Assembly (NCBI GenBank): GCA_004570425.1
Contig: SPQJ01000021.1
Coordinates: forward strand, 1 to 64,000
Length of the DNA: 64,000 nucleotides
Source of the DNA: Bacillus sp. AZ43
GTDB lineage: Bacteria; Actinomycetota; Actinomycetes; Mycobacteriales; Geodermatophilaceae
Direction of reading: 5' to 3'
A model generated the notes under the pieces. The model saw only the letters and a program-made list of their open reading frames with translations. It was not told the DNA's origin and did not search any database. Positions 39,112 through 47,731 of the stretch are shown here, piece after piece; the first letter of the stretch is position 1; the number at the start of each line of letters is the position of its first letter. Both the position numbers and the translations under genes were made by a program.

Positions 39112-39437
39112 CGGACGAAGGGGGGCTGGCCGGTCTCGCTCACCATGGGCTTGCCGGCCGCCTCCCACGCGCCCATGCCGCCGCCGACGTTGACGGCGTC
39201 GTAGCCGTTCTGGTTCAGCCAGGCGGCGACCCGCGCCGACCGGCCGCCGCCGCGGCAGGTGACGTAGAGCGGGTCGCCCTCGGGCAGCTCGTCGAGCCGG
39301 GCCGGGACGTCGCCCATCGGGATGTGGGTCGCGCCCTCGATGTGGCCGTGCACCCACTCGTCGTCCTCGCGGACGTCGAGGACGACGGCGTCGTCGGGCA
39401 GTTCGGTGGCGGACACGGTCGGGACCTGCTGCGGCAT
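39108..39437 (-). CDS. Rhodanese-like domain protein
   Basis: 109 residues, a single rhodanese domain. VVLDVREDDEWVHGHIEGA (about 18-36) and HIPMGDVPARLDEL are the N-terminal blocks; the active-site loop YVTCRGGGRSARVA contains the sulfur-accepting cysteine (about 60), and NVGGGMGAWEAAGKP ends the fold. Single-domain proteins of this type act as sulfur carriers or thiosulfate sulfurtransferases in the cytoplasm. The start at 39437 follows GGGGAG; an ATG at 39449 is also in frame. Only the shared hairpin separates it from the convergent acyl-CoA synthetase. Confidence 0.9.
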   Translation of the reverse strand: MPQQVPTVSATELPDDAVVLDVREDDEWVHGHIEGATHIPMGDVPARLDELPEGDPLYVTCRGGGRSARVAAWLNQNGYDAVNVGGGMGAWEAAGKPMVSETGQPPFVR

Positions 39438-39496
39438 CACGCTCCCCATCGTGGCACGCGACGGGCGCTGGCCGGTCACTGCGAGGATGGCCCGTG

Positions 39497-40003
39497 ATGA
39501 CGACCGTCCCCGTGCGCGAGCCGGCCTGGCAGCTGTCCCGGTCGGCGATCGGGCTGTGGGTGACCGAGAGCGTGATCAGCGCCGGCCTGCTGTGGCTGGC
39601 CATCGGCGCGTTCCTGCTGTTCGTGCCCGCCGATGCCGGCGGGCCGGTGCCGGTGCTCCGCTGGGTGCTGCCGATCGCCGGCGCCCTCTACGCCGCCGTC
39701 GCGATCGGCGTGCGTCCGTGGTTCAAGCACCGCGTGTACCGCTGGGAGGTCACCGCCGACGTCGTCTACACCCAGACCGGATTCCTGACCCGCACCTGGA
39801 CGGCGGTGCCCATCTCCCGCATCCAGACCGTCGACGTCACCCGCGGGGTCCTGCAGCAGCTGTTCGGCCTTTCCACGGTCGCGGTCATGACCGCCTCGTC
39901 GCAGGGGACCGTGCACGTCTGGCACCTCGAGTCCGACGTCGCCCAGCGAGTGGCCGACGACCTGGCGCACCGGGCCGAGCAGGTCCGCGACCAGGCCACG
40001 TGA
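39497..40003 (+). CDS. PH domain-containing membrane protein (bPH2, YdbS-like)
   Basis: 168 residues. Two membrane helices (about 22-45 and 53-72) are followed by a bacterial PH domain of the bPH2 type (about 75-155): VYRWEVTADVVYTQTGFLTR and VPISRIQTVDVTRGVLQQLFG are its signature, the pattern of YdbS. Function is unproven; in Bacillus the YdbS/YdbT pair affects resistance to certain bacteriocins. A GTG directly precedes the ATG and could be the start instead. The stop overlaps the next gene's GTG (GTGA), so the pair is co-translated. Confidence 0.9.
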   Translation: MTTVPVREPAWQLSRSAIGLWVTESVISAGLLWLAIGAFLLFVPADAGGPVPVLRWVLPIAGALYAAVAIGVRPWFKHRVYRWEVTADVVYTQTGFLTRTWTAVPISRIQTVDVTRGVLQQLFGLSTVAVMTASSQGTVHVWHLESDVAQRVADDLAHRAEQVRDQAT

Positions 40004-41457
40004 CCGCCCCGCCTCCGCCGGGACGGCGCACGTCGCCGCGCGTCGTCCTGGTGCACACCGCGACGTTCCGGCAGGCCCGCCAGTTCGTCCCGGCCCTGAT
40101 CCCCGTGGTGGCGGCGACCGGCCTGGGCGGCGGGACGACGACGATCGTCGCGCTCGTCGTCGGCATCACCCTGCTCTCCCTCGCCACCGCCGCCCTCTCC
40201 TGGTGGCGCTTCTCCTACACGGACGGGCCGACCAGCGTCGTCGTCACCCGCGGGCTGCTGTCCCGCTCGGTGCGCACGGTTCCGAACGACCGGATCCGCG
40301 GCGTCGAGGTGGAGGCGCCGCCGCTGCACCGCCTGCTCGGCCTGGTCCGCGTGCGGATCGACGCGGCGGCCGGCTCCACCGACAAGGACGAGGAGCTCGT
40401 CGTCGACGGCCTGCCCCGCGCCGAGGGTGACCGGTTGCGGGCGTCCGTGCTCACCCACCGCGCGGTGGCCGCTCCGCCCGAGGAGACGACCGACGAGGAG
40501 CCCTTCGCCCGCTTCGACAACCGGTGGCTGCTCTACGCGCCGCTGGTCGGCAGCTACCTCGCCGTGCCACTCGCGGCGGCGGGCGCGCTGATGCGGCTGG
40601 TCCAGGAGCTGGGCGGCGCCTTCGAACCCGAGCTGGAGACGCTGGAGATCACCGGCGTCCGGGCGCTGGTCGTCGCGCTGGTCGTCGCGCTCGCGGTCCT
40701 CGTCGGCGGGTCGATCGTCGGGGCCGCGGTCGTGAACTGGGGCTTCCGGCTGACCCGGCGGGGCGGCTCGCTGGTCGCCTCGCGAGGGCTGCTCACCCGC
40801 CGGCACACCGAGCTGGAGATCGACCGCGTGCGCGGGTGGGCGCTCTCCGAGGGGCTCGGCATGCGCTGGGTGCGGGCGGCCAGGGTCAGCGCGCTGGTCA
40901 CCGGCCTCGGCGACGCCGCCCGGCGCGGACAGCTGCTGCCGCTCGGCCCGCGGTCGGAGGCCCTGGCCCTGGGCGCCCGCCTGGTCCCCGAACCGGGACC
41001 GCTCGCCGCGCATCCACCGGCGGCACGGCAGCGCCGCATCGTGCGGGCCCTGGCCACCGGTCTGCTCGTCACCACCGCCGGGGCGGTGCTCGGCCCGCTG
41101 GTCGGCTGGTGGTGGCTGCTCGCCGCCGGGCTCGTCCTGCTGGCCCTCGGGGTGCCGGTCGGGCTGGGCCGGTACGCGGCGCTGGGCCACGCCACCGGCC
41201 CCGACTCGTTCGCCGTCCGCAGCGGCTGGCTGTTCCGCGAGCAGGCCGTGCTGCAGCGCCGGGCGGTGGTCGGCTGGCAGGTGCGGCAGTCACCGTTCCA
41301 GCGGCGCTCGGGAGTGGCGACCGTCGTCGCCTGCGTGGGCGCGGGGCGCGGCGGCTACGCGGCGATCGACATGGCCGCCGACGAGGTGCCCGCGTTCACG
41401 GCCGCGGCGTCCTCGGGCAGCTGGGCGGAGACGTTCAGCGCGGGACCAGCGTCGTAG
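40000..41457 (+). CDS. PH domain-containing membrane protein (YdbT-like, three bPH2 repeats)
   Basis: 485 residues. Three repeats, each of a membrane-helix pair and a bPH2 domain: TRGLLSRSVRTVPNDRIRGV, ASRGLLTRRHTELEIDRVRG and VRSGWLFREQAVLQRRAVVG are the matching segments in the first, second and third units (about 75, 255 and 405). This is the YdbT architecture. It is coupled to the shorter YdbS-like gene by a four-base overlap, and the two probably form one membrane complex. The last 23 bases overlap the convergent MutL-type gene. Confidence 0.9.
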   Translation: MTAPPPPGRRTSPRVVLVHTATFRQARQFVPALIPVVAATGLGGGTTTIVALVVGITLLSLATAALSWWRFSYTDGPTSVVVTRGLLSRSVRTVPNDRIRGVEVEAPPLHRLLGLVRVRIDAAAGSTDKDEELVVDGLPRAEGDRLRASVLTHRAVAAPPEETTDEEPFARFDNRWLLYAPLVGSYLAVPLAAAGALMRLVQELGGAFEPELETLEITGVRALVVALVVALAVLVGGSIVGAAVVNWGFRLTRRGGSLVASRGLLTRRHTELEIDRVRGWALSEGLGMRWVRAARVSALVTGLGDAARRGQLLPLGPRSEALALGARLVPEPGPLAAHPPAARQRRIVRALATGLLVTTAGAVLGPLVGWWWLLAAGLVLLALGVPVGLGRYAALGHATGPDSFAVRSGWLFREQAVLQRRAVVGWQVRQSPFQRRSGVATVVACVGAGRGGYAAIDMAADEVPAFTAAASSGSWAETFSAGPAS

Positions 41458-42664
41458 CCAGCTCGAGGGCGGCCCCCGGGTGGTCCGGCGCCAGCAGTCC
41501 GACGGCGGCGAGCACGTAGCGCCGGTCGACGACGACCGGGGTCGCGGCGAGCACGCTGCCCGCGCCTCCGGCGTCCTCGGCGATGCGCGCGACCACGTCG
41601 TCCACCGCCGCCGGGTCCGCGTGCCGGAACACCCCGCCCGACAGCACGACCAGGCCGGCCGAGCGCGCGCTGGCCCCGCCCGGCCCGTATCCCGTCTCCG
41701 CGCGCAGGTGCCGACGGAGCGCGATGGTCGCCGCCGCTCCGGCGAGCTCCAGCTCGTCCCCCGGGTTCGGCAGGCCCTCCGCGGCCACCGCCCGCCGCAG
41801 GGCGTCCGCGCTCCAGGTGACCCCGAGGTCTCCCTCGACGGTGCGCCGCCGCGCGGGCACGCCGACCGCCTCGCGGCCGAGCGTGGCCTGCTCGGCGTCG
41901 GCGTCGGGCACGCAGTAGACGTCGGTGGTGGCACCGCCGACGTCGACGACCACCACCGGCCCGGCCGCCCGCGCCAGCACGGTCACGCCCTCCAGGACGG
42001 CGTCCGGCGTCACCGCGCGCACCCACCGCCGGAGCCGGGGGTCGGTCGACAGCCGGTCACCGCCGATCACGTGCTCGAGGAAGACGGCGCGGATCGCCGC
42101 GCGCGCCGACTCCGGCGCGAGCCGGCCGATGTCGGGCAGCACGTTGCCCGCCTCGCGCACCGGCAGGCCACCGGTCCGCAGCAGGGTGGCCACCTCGTCC
42201 CGCACGGCGGCGTTCCCGGCCAGCACGACCGGGACGGACCAGTCCGCACCCGCCAGGGTCGCCGCGTTGGCCCGCAGCGCCGAGGCCTCGCCGCCGTCGG
42301 TCCCGCCCACCAGCAGGACGACGTCGGGCTCGGCCGCGCGCAGGGCGGCCAGCCCTCCGCCGTCCAGGACCCCGGCGGCGACGTGGACGACGCGCGCGCC
42401 CGCCGACAGGGCCGCGCGGTGCCCGGCCTCGGCGCTGATCAGCTCCTCGTAGCCGACGACGGCCAGCCGCAGCCCGCCGCCGGCGCTGGAGCAGGCGAGC
42501 ACCGGCGCGTCGGGGAAGCCCGCCGTCGCGGCCAGGACACCGGTGACGACGTCGTCGAGCGTGGTCGGCGCCTGCGCCGTGGCCAGCAGCCGGCCCGTGC
42601 CCTCCTCCACCAGCGCCGCCTTCGTGTAGGTCGAGCCGATGTCGACGCAGGCCAGCGAGGTCAC
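41435..42664 (-). CDS. Glutamate mutase L (MutL) family ASKHA ATPase
   Basis: 409 residues. Actin/Hsp70-type nucleotide-binding protein: phosphate-1 LACVDIGSTYTKAALVEE at the start, VVVVDVGGATTDVYCVPD (about 236-253) as phosphate-2, and LVVLSGGVFRH as the adenosine motif. The family is named from the clostridial glutamate mutase cluster, where it is thought to reactivate the B12-dependent enzyme. No mutS, mutE or other B12 mutase gene is nearby, so its partner is unknown. GTG at 42664 is chosen because TAGGGT ends seven bases upstream; an ATG at 42682 would add six residues. Confidence 0.87.
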   Translation of the reverse strand: MTSLACVDIGSTYTKAALVEEGTGRLLATAQAPTTLDDVVTGVLAATAGFPDAPVLACSSAGGGLRLAVVGYEELISAEAGHRAALSAGARVVHVAAGVLDGGGLAALRAAEPDVVLLVGGTDGGEASALRANAATLAGADWSVPVVLAGNAAVRDEVATLLRTGGLPVREAGNVLPDIGRLAPESARAAIRAVFLEHVIGGDRLSTDPRLRRWVRAVTPDAVLEGVTVLARAAGPVVVVDVGGATTDVYCVPDADAEQATLGREAVGVPARRRTVEGDLGVTWSADALRRAVAAEGLPNPGDELELAGAAATIALRRHLRAETGYGPGGASARSAGLVVLSGGVFRHADPAAVDDVVARIAEDAGGAGSVLAATPVVVDRRYVLAAVGLLAPDHPGAALELATTLVPR

Positions 42665-42671
42665 GCGGCGG

Positions 42672-42677
42672 ACCCTA
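42672..42677 (-). promoter_or_regulatory. TAGGGT -10 box for the MutL-type gene
   Basis: On the minus strand TAGGGT is followed by seven bases and the GTG at 42664, consistent with a leaderless mRNA and helping to decide the start. Confidence 0.4.
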
Positions 42678-42745
42678 TCCATCCGGAATTCACGCGTGCC
42701 GGTTCCCGCATCGGGTAGCGGGGCTACGATGACGTCGCGGGGCTC

Positions 42746-43411
42746 TCAGCCGGCCGGACGGTGCGCGCCGCCCCGGTCCGCGCCCAGTCCGACGCGACCG
42801 GCCAGCGCCGCGGCCTCGACGCGGGTGCTCACCCCGAGGCTGCGCAGCAGGTGGGCGACCAGGCGCTTCGCCGTCCGCTCCGAGACGTGCAGCGCCGTGG
42901 CGATGTCGACGGTGCTCGCGCCGTCCGCGACCAGCCGCCACAGCCGCCGCTCGTCGGCGGTCAGCCGGTCGGCGACCCCCTGGTCACCGGTGGGCTGCGC
43001 ATCGGCCAGCAGCTGCCGCAGCAGCTCCTCGGGGATCACCGACCAGCCGTCGAGGACGGCGAGCAGCGGCCGGACCAGCAGCTCCGGATCGGCGGTCTTG
43101 GGCAGGAACGCCGCCGCCCCCGCGCGCAGCGCCTCCAGCGCGGCGTCGGCCTCGGCCAGACCGGAGAGGGCGACGACCCGGACCATCGGGTCGGCCCGCC
43201 GGATGGCCGCGATGGCCCTCGTGCCCCCGGGGGGCGGCATGTGCAGGTCGACGATCGCGACGTCGGCGTGATTGCGGCGCACGAGGGCGGCGGCCGCCGA
43301 GGCGTCGTCCGTGGTCCCGACCACCCGGACCCGCCCGTCGCTGAGCCCGGGCAGCAGCAGGCTCAGCCCCCGGCTGAACAGCGGGTGATCGTCGATCACC
43401 ACCACGTCCAC
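42746..43411 (-). CDS. LuxR-type response regulator
   Basis: 221 residues. Receiver domain at 1-125: acidic pair in VVVIDDHPLFSRG, phosphoacceptor aspartate in VAIVDLHMPPPGG (about 59), Thr/Ser position in ALSG and lysine in FLPKTAD. The LuxR helix-turn-helix is at about 150-210 (LTADERRLWRLVADGAS, then IATALHVSERTAKRLVAHLL). GTG at 43411 begins MDVVVIDDHP. It is divergent from the small histidine kinase (start 43514), an unusual arrangement for a cognate pair, so pairing is plausible but not certain. Confidence 0.9.
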   Translation of the reverse strand: MDVVVIDDHPLFSRGLSLLLPGLSDGRVRVVGTTDDASAAAALVRRNHADVAIVDLHMPPPGGTRAIAAIRRADPMVRVVALSGLAEADAALEALRAGAAAFLPKTADPELLVRPLLAVLDGWSVIPEELLRQLLADAQPTGDQGVADRLTADERRLWRLVADGASTVDIATALHVSERTAKRLVAHLLRSLGVSTRVEAAALAGRVGLGADRGGAHRPAG

Positions 43412-43513
43412 GGACGGTCCAGCAGCGGCGCCGTCGTCAGTTCGACCCACTTCGCTCCCGGATGCTCGTCGACCGGCCGCTGACCCCCGGCCGCGTTCGG
43501 CGTGGAGGTGCCC

Positions 43514-44245
43514 GTGACCCTGACCGCCGACACACCCGCAACCCGACGGAACCGCAGCCTGGTCCGCGACCTGGCCCACGTCGTCCGCGCGCACGTCGCG
43601 CGGATGCGGCGCACGTCCCCCGAGGAGGAGCCCCCCAGCCCCGACGACGCCCTCGTCCGCGCGCTGTGCCACGACATGCGGAGTCCGCTGGCCTCGCTGG
43701 AGGCGGCGCTGGGGTCGCTGGACGGGACGCCGGAGCGCACCGCCGAGCTGCTGGAGCTGGCCCGGGCCCAGGCGGCGCACCTCACGTCCATGCTGCGCAC
43801 CGCCGACGCCACGGGCGGGGCGGTGCGACGTACCGGCACGCGGGTGCTGCGCGACGTCGTCCAGGCCGCCGTGGGCGCCTCGGGGCTCCCCCGGAGCCAG
43901 CTCTCCGTCGACCTCGACGGGGACGTCGGCGACGTCCCGGTGGCCGACGCGCGGGTGCAGCGGATCCTCACCAACCTGCTGGAGAACGCGCACCGGCACG
44001 GTCGGGGAGCGCCGGTCCGGCTGGCGGCGCGGGCGTCGGCCGGCTGGGTCGACCTCTCGCTGACCCAGGGCGGGGTGCCCGCCGACGTCGTCCTCGGCCA
44101 CCTGCGGACCAGCCGGCCACCGGTGGACCTGAGCGGCCTGGGTCTGTGGTCGGTGCAGCGGCAGACGCGCGAGCTGGGCGGCCACATCCTCTGCGCCCGG
44201 GACGGCGACGGCTTCACCCTCACCGTCCGTCTCCCCGATCGCTGA
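43514..44245 (+). CDS. Soluble histidine kinase-like protein with degenerate ATP-binding motifs
   Basis: 243 residues, no membrane helix and no recognisable sensor domain. A HisKA dimerisation helix carries the phosphorylated histidine in LCHDMRSPLASLEAAL (about 55-70). The N box is ILTNLLENAHRHG (about 153-165). The expected D-x-G-x-G box is missing: VDLSLTQGGVPADVV stands there, and the G2-like segment is SGLGLWSVQRQTRELGG. ATP binding may therefore be weak or absent. GTG at 43514 has GGAGG at the right spacing; a GTG at 43502 would give four more residues. It may serve the divergent LuxR-type regulator. Confidence 0.83.
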   Translation: MTLTADTPATRRNRSLVRDLAHVVRAHVARMRRTSPEEEPPSPDDALVRALCHDMRSPLASLEAALGSLDGTPERTAELLELARAQAAHLTSMLRTADATGGAVRRTGTRVLRDVVQAAVGASGLPRSQLSVDLDGDVGDVPVADARVQRILTNLLENAHRHGRGAPVRLAARASAGWVDLSLTQGGVPADVVLGHLRTSRPPVDLSGLGLWSVQRQTRELGGHILCARDGDGFTLTVRLPDR

Positions 44246-44251
44246 GAGGTT

Positions 44252-44287
44252 GGCACGGCTGGGCCAGGGGACGGCACGGGTGGGCCA
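44252..44287 (+). repeat. Direct repeat of 15 bases upstream of the manganese catalase gene
   Basis: GGCACGGCTGGGCCA (44252-44266) recurs as GGCACGGGTGGGCCA (44273-44287) with one difference. The copies are 21 bases apart, two helical turns, 68 bases ahead of the catalase start. It could be a tandem activator site; I know no regulator for this sequence. Confidence 0.6.
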
Positions 44288-44354
44288 TGCGGGGCGGGCA
44301 GATCCCTGGTGCCGGCGCAGCAGCGGCGGCGCGACGACGCCCTAGGGAGAGCCC

Positions 44355-45218
44355 GTGTTCACGCACACCCACGCCCTGCAGTACGAGGCCAAGCCCGACG
44401 GTCCCGACCCGGACTTCGCCCGCAAGATGCAGGAGGTCCTCGGCGGTCAGTGGGGCGAGATGACCGTCGCCACGCAGTACCTGCTCCAGGGCTGGAACTG
44501 CCGGCTGCCCGGCAAGTACAAGGACCTGCTCCTCGCCATCGGCACCGAGGAGCTGGCGCACGTCGAGATGATCGTGACGATGATCGACCGGCTGCTCGAC
44601 CACATCCCGCTCAAGCCGGACGCCGCGGACCGGTCGAAGGAGGCCGCGGCGGGCTACGGCCAGCACAACCCGCAGCACCCCATCGTCAACGGCGCCGGCG
44701 CCAGCTACATGGACTCCATGGGCAACCCGTGGACCGGGGCCTACGTCACGGCGAGCGGCAACCTGATGGCCGACTTCATGTACAACGCCACCGCCGAGAT
44801 GCAGGGCCGGCTGCAGGTCGCGCGGCTCTACAACATGACCGACGACCCGGGCGTGAAGGACATGCTCCGGTTCCTGATCACCCGCGACCACTACCACCAG
44901 CAGCAGTGGCTGGCCGCGATCGAGGAGCTCAAGGACGACGGGCTCGAGGGCATCCCGGTGCCCGAGGCGTTCCCGCTCGAGGAGGAGGTGGGCGACCTCG
45001 GCTACACCTTCATCGACGCCTCCGACGGCCCCGACGCCGCGTCCGGCCGCTGGGCCTCCGGGCCGTCGATCGACGGCAAGGGCGGCACCTTCACCGCCCG
45101 CCCCATCGAGGCGACCGCCGACGCGCCGATCCTGCCCCCGGGCGACCCGCGGCTGTTCCCGACGCCGCAGACCGACACGAAGAACCTGCTGCAGAAGGCC
45201 AAGGACATGCTCACGTAG
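44355..45218 (+). CDS. Manganese catalase
   Basis: 287 residues. Non-haem catalase with a ferritin-like four-helix bundle and a di-manganese centre that disproportionates hydrogen peroxide. The metal-binding glutamates and histidines lie in GQWGEMTVATQYLLQGWNC (about 31-49), IGTEELAHVEMIVTMI (about 67-82), NATAEMQGRLQVARLY (about 151-166) and ITRDHYHQQQWLAAIEEL (about 183-200). The C-terminal 60 residues are the extended tail typical of the family. GTG at 44355 is preceded by GGGAGA. A tandem 15-base repeat lies upstream. Confidence 0.94.
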   Translation: MFTHTHALQYEAKPDGPDPDFARKMQEVLGGQWGEMTVATQYLLQGWNCRLPGKYKDLLLAIGTEELAHVEMIVTMIDRLLDHIPLKPDAADRSKEAAAGYGQHNPQHPIVNGAGASYMDSMGNPWTGAYVTASGNLMADFMYNATAEMQGRLQVARLYNMTDDPGVKDMLRFLITRDHYHQQQWLAAIEELKDDGLEGIPVPEAFPLEEEVGDLGYTFIDASDGPDAASGRWASGPSIDGKGGTFTARPIEATADAPILPPGDPRLFPTPQTDTKNLLQKAKDMLT

Positions 45219-45319
45219 GTCCCGCCGCACGCCGTCCCCGCGCCGTCGCCGTGCCGGTGGCCGGTCCCCTAGCGGACCGCGCCGCCGGCCCGGCGGGACG
45301 CCTCCCCGGAGGTTCCGCC

Positions 45320-45541
45320 ATGCACCTGCACCTGCCCCACCTGCCGGTCGCCGCGCTCGCGCTGTCGGCGGTCTACGTCCTCGCCATCGCGATGGCGCTC
45401 GCCCATCCCGGTGCCCACACCCTGGCCGGGCTCGTCGTCCTCGCGGGGCTGACCGCCCGCTGGGTCGCCGCGTCCCGCCGTCGCGCCACGGTCGCCGTCC
45501 TCACGCCGGAGGCCGCACCCGGCACCGCCCCCGCCGCCTGA
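45320..45541 (+). CDS. Small two-helix membrane protein
   Basis: 73 residues, not recognised. Two hydrophobic segments (about 8-30 and 34-50) separated by HPGAH, then a basic stretch RWVAASRRRATVAV and an Ala/Pro-rich tail. GGAGG lies seven bases before the ATG at 45320, which makes it a credible gene despite its size. The preceding gap has GTCCCGCCG at 45219-45227 and its complement at 45291-45299, a possible long stem after the catalase gene. Function unknown. Confidence 0.65.
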   Translation: MHLHLPHLPVAALALSAVYVLAIAMALAHPGAHTLAGLVVLAGLTARWVAASRRRATVAVLTPEAAPGTAPAA

Positions 45542-45548
45542 CGCACCG

Positions 45549-45602
45549 CGCGGTGTGGCAGCGAGGTGCGCGGTCGACCGTGCACCTCCCTGCCACACCG
45601 CG
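45549..45602. terminator. Long bidirectional hairpin
   Basis: Arms at 45549-45573 and 45578-45602 are 25 bases with two mismatches and a 4-base TCGA loop, between the convergent small membrane protein gene and the symporter gene. No T-tract. Confidence 0.78.
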
Positions 45603-45662
45603 AACCCGAGCCCGGGAACGTGCGAGGCGCGCGCCCCCGCAGGGACGCGCGCCTCGGCTCGT

Positions 45663-47306
45663 TCAGTGCTGGATGGCCTTCTCCGCGCCGATGCCGGTGA
45701 AGGCACGCACCTCGAGCTCGGCGCTCTTGAGCTCGTCGGGGCGCTCCTTCGACAGCTTGGTGCCGAGCCAGCCCAGGAAGAACGACAGCGGGATGGACAC
45801 CAGGCCCGGGTTGTTCAGCGGGAACCAGGAGAAGTCGACGTCCTGGAACAGCGAGGTGCTCTTCCCGGTCGTCGGGTTGATCGGCCCGCCAGAGACCACC
45901 GGCGAGAAGACGATCAGGACGATGCAGGAGATCAGCCCGCCGTAGATCGACCACAGCGCGCCCTGGGTGGTGAAGTTCCGCCAGAACAGCGTGTAGAGGA
46001 TCGTCGGCAGGTTCGCCGACGCCGCCACCGCGAAGGCCAGCGCCACCAGGAAGGCGATGTTCAGGCCGGCCTGCAGCGCCAGGATGCCCAGCCCGATCGA
46101 GATCGCGCCGATCACCACCGCGGTGATGCGGGCGACGTACACCTCGCCGTTGCCGCTCACCTGCCCCTTCTTGATGACCGACGCGTAGACGTCGTGCGCG
46201 AAGGACGCCGAGGCGGTGATGGTCAGGCCGGCGACGACGGCGAGGATCGTGGCGAACGCGACGCCGGCGATGATGCCGAGCAGCACCGTGCCGCCGAGCT
46301 CGAAGGCCAGCAGCGGGGCCGCGGCGTTCACCGCGCCCGGGGCGCCGAGGATCCGCTCCGGGCCCACCAGGGCGCCGGCGCCGTAGCCGATGACCAGGCT
46401 GAACAGGTAGAAGATGCCGATCAGCCAGATGGCCCAGACCACCGAGCGGCGGGCGTCCTTGGCGGTGGGCACCGTGTAGAAGCGCATCAGCACGTGCGGC
46501 AGACCCGCCGTCCCGAGGACCAGGGCCAGACCGAGCGAGACGAAGTCGAGCTTCGACGTGCTGGTCGCGCCGTACTGGGCACCCGGGGCGGCGACGTCGC
46601 GGCCCTCGACCGCGAGGTCCTGCGCGCCACCGATCAGCGACGACAGGTTGAAGCCGTACTTGCCGAGCACCCAGACGGTCATCACGAAGGCGCCGAGGAT
46701 GAGCAGGGTGGCCTTGATGATCTGCACGTACGTGGTGCCGCGCATGCCGCCGACCAGCACGTAGAAGATCATCAGCGCGCCGACGATCGTGACCACGACG
46801 GCCTGCGCGGCCTCGCCGGTGACACCGAGCAGCAGGGTGACCAGGCCGCCCGCCCCCGACATCTGGGCCAGCAGGTAGAACAGCGACACGGCCAGCGTGG
46901 AGATGGCCGCCGCCATGCGGACCGGCCGCTGCCGCATCCGGAAGGCCAGGACGTCGGCCATCGTGAACCGGGCGGTGTTGCGCATCAGCTCGGCGACCAG
47001 CAGCAGCGCCACCAGCCAGGCGACGAGGAAGCCGATCGAGTAGAGGAAGCCGTCGTAGCCGTAGACGGCGATGGCGCCGGCGATGCCGAGGAACGAGGCC
47101 GCCGACAGGTAGTCGCCGGCGATGGCCAGGCCGTTCTGGGTGCCGCTGATGTTGCGGCCGGCCGCGTAGTAGTCCGCGGCGCTCTTGTTGTTCCGGCTGG
47201 CCCGGAACGTGATGAACAGGGTGACGAGGACGAAGGCGCCGAAGATCGCGATGTTGACGGCGGGCTCGCCGATCGTCGCGCTGTCGGCGGCGAGGACGTC
47301 AGGCAC
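45663..47306 (-). CDS. Sodium/solute symporter, cation/acetate type (ActP-like)
   Basis: 547 residues, about 13 membrane segments. SSS family; ActP-like features are YYAAGRNISGTQNGLAIAGD and YLSAASFLGIAGAIAVYGYD at the N-terminus, GTAGLPHVLMRFYTVPTAKD in the middle and ASASFAHDVYASVIKKG. It would import acetate or another short monocarboxylate with a cation. GTG at 47306 overlaps the end of the DUF485 gene by eight bases, the standard partner of ActP. A CRP-type site lies upstream of the pair at 47732-47747. Confidence 0.92.
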   Translation of the reverse strand: MPDVLAADSATIGEPAVNIAIFGAFVLVTLFITFRASRNNKSAADYYAAGRNISGTQNGLAIAGDYLSAASFLGIAGAIAVYGYDGFLYSIGFLVAWLVALLLVAELMRNTARFTMADVLAFRMRQRPVRMAAAISTLAVSLFYLLAQMSGAGGLVTLLLGVTGEAAQAVVVTIVGALMIFYVLVGGMRGTTYVQIIKATLLILGAFVMTVWVLGKYGFNLSSLIGGAQDLAVEGRDVAAPGAQYGATSTSKLDFVSLGLALVLGTAGLPHVLMRFYTVPTAKDARRSVVWAIWLIGIFYLFSLVIGYGAGALVGPERILGAPGAVNAAAPLLAFELGGTVLLGIIAGVAFATILAVVAGLTITASASFAHDVYASVIKKGQVSGNGEVYVARITAVVIGAISIGLGILALQAGLNIAFLVALAFAVAASANLPTILYTLFWRNFTTQGALWSIYGGLISCIVLIVFSPVVSGGPINPTTGKSTSLFQDVDFSWFPLNNPGLVSIPLSFFLGWLGTKLSKERPDELKSAELEVRAFTGIGAEKAIQH

Positions 47307-47682
47307 GGGTGGCTCCCTGGGTGTCGGTGCCGCGCGGTCCGGCGTAGTCGTGGTGCTCCAGCCGCTCCCGCATCTCGTCGGCGATCGGGTCGGTGTGCTT
47401 GTTGGCGTGGTTCACGTACAGGTGCGTGATCACGAAGGTGGAGACGAACTGGCCCAGGCCCAGCAGGATGCCGATGTTGACGTTGCCGAAGACCTCGGTC
47501 GCCATGAAGTCGGGCGCGTACGTGGAGAGCAGGACGTAGAGCAGGTACCAGGCGAAGAACGCCAGCGTCATCGGGAAGGCGAAGGCACGGAACCGCTTCT
47601 TCAGGTTCACGAACTCCGGGGAGTTCTGCGCCGCCAGATACTCCTCCGGCGTCAGCAGACGCCGTTCGTTGGGCTCGGTCAC
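47299..47682 (-). CDS. DUF485 membrane protein (YjcH-like partner of the acetate symporter)
   Basis: 127 residues with two membrane helices (about 34-56 and 72-94). FVNLKKRFRAFAFPMTLAFF and GNVNIGILLGLGQFVSTFVI are the DUF485 signature. In E. coli the equivalent gene yjcH lies between acs and actP. Its exact role is unknown, but it is always linked to the symporter, here by an eight-base overlap. A GGAGG ribosome-binding site precedes the start. Confidence 0.92.
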   Translation of the reverse strand: MTEPNERRLLTPEEYLAAQNSPEFVNLKKRFRAFAFPMTLAFFAWYLLYVLLSTYAPDFMATEVFGNVNIGILLGLGQFVSTFVITHLYVNHANKHTDPIADEMRERLEHHDYAGPRGTDTQGATRA

Positions 47683-47731
47683 GGTGCGACCTCCTGGTCA
47701 CGGTCAGGCGGGACGGCCACGCAGGGCGGAT

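Noticed and set aside
39108-39603. A longer rhodanese or 1000-codon minus frame covering 36517-39603
   Set aside because: Only the part downstream of 39437 matches a rhodanese domain in its own frame; the long frame is an antisense shadow of the acyl-CoA synthetase gene.
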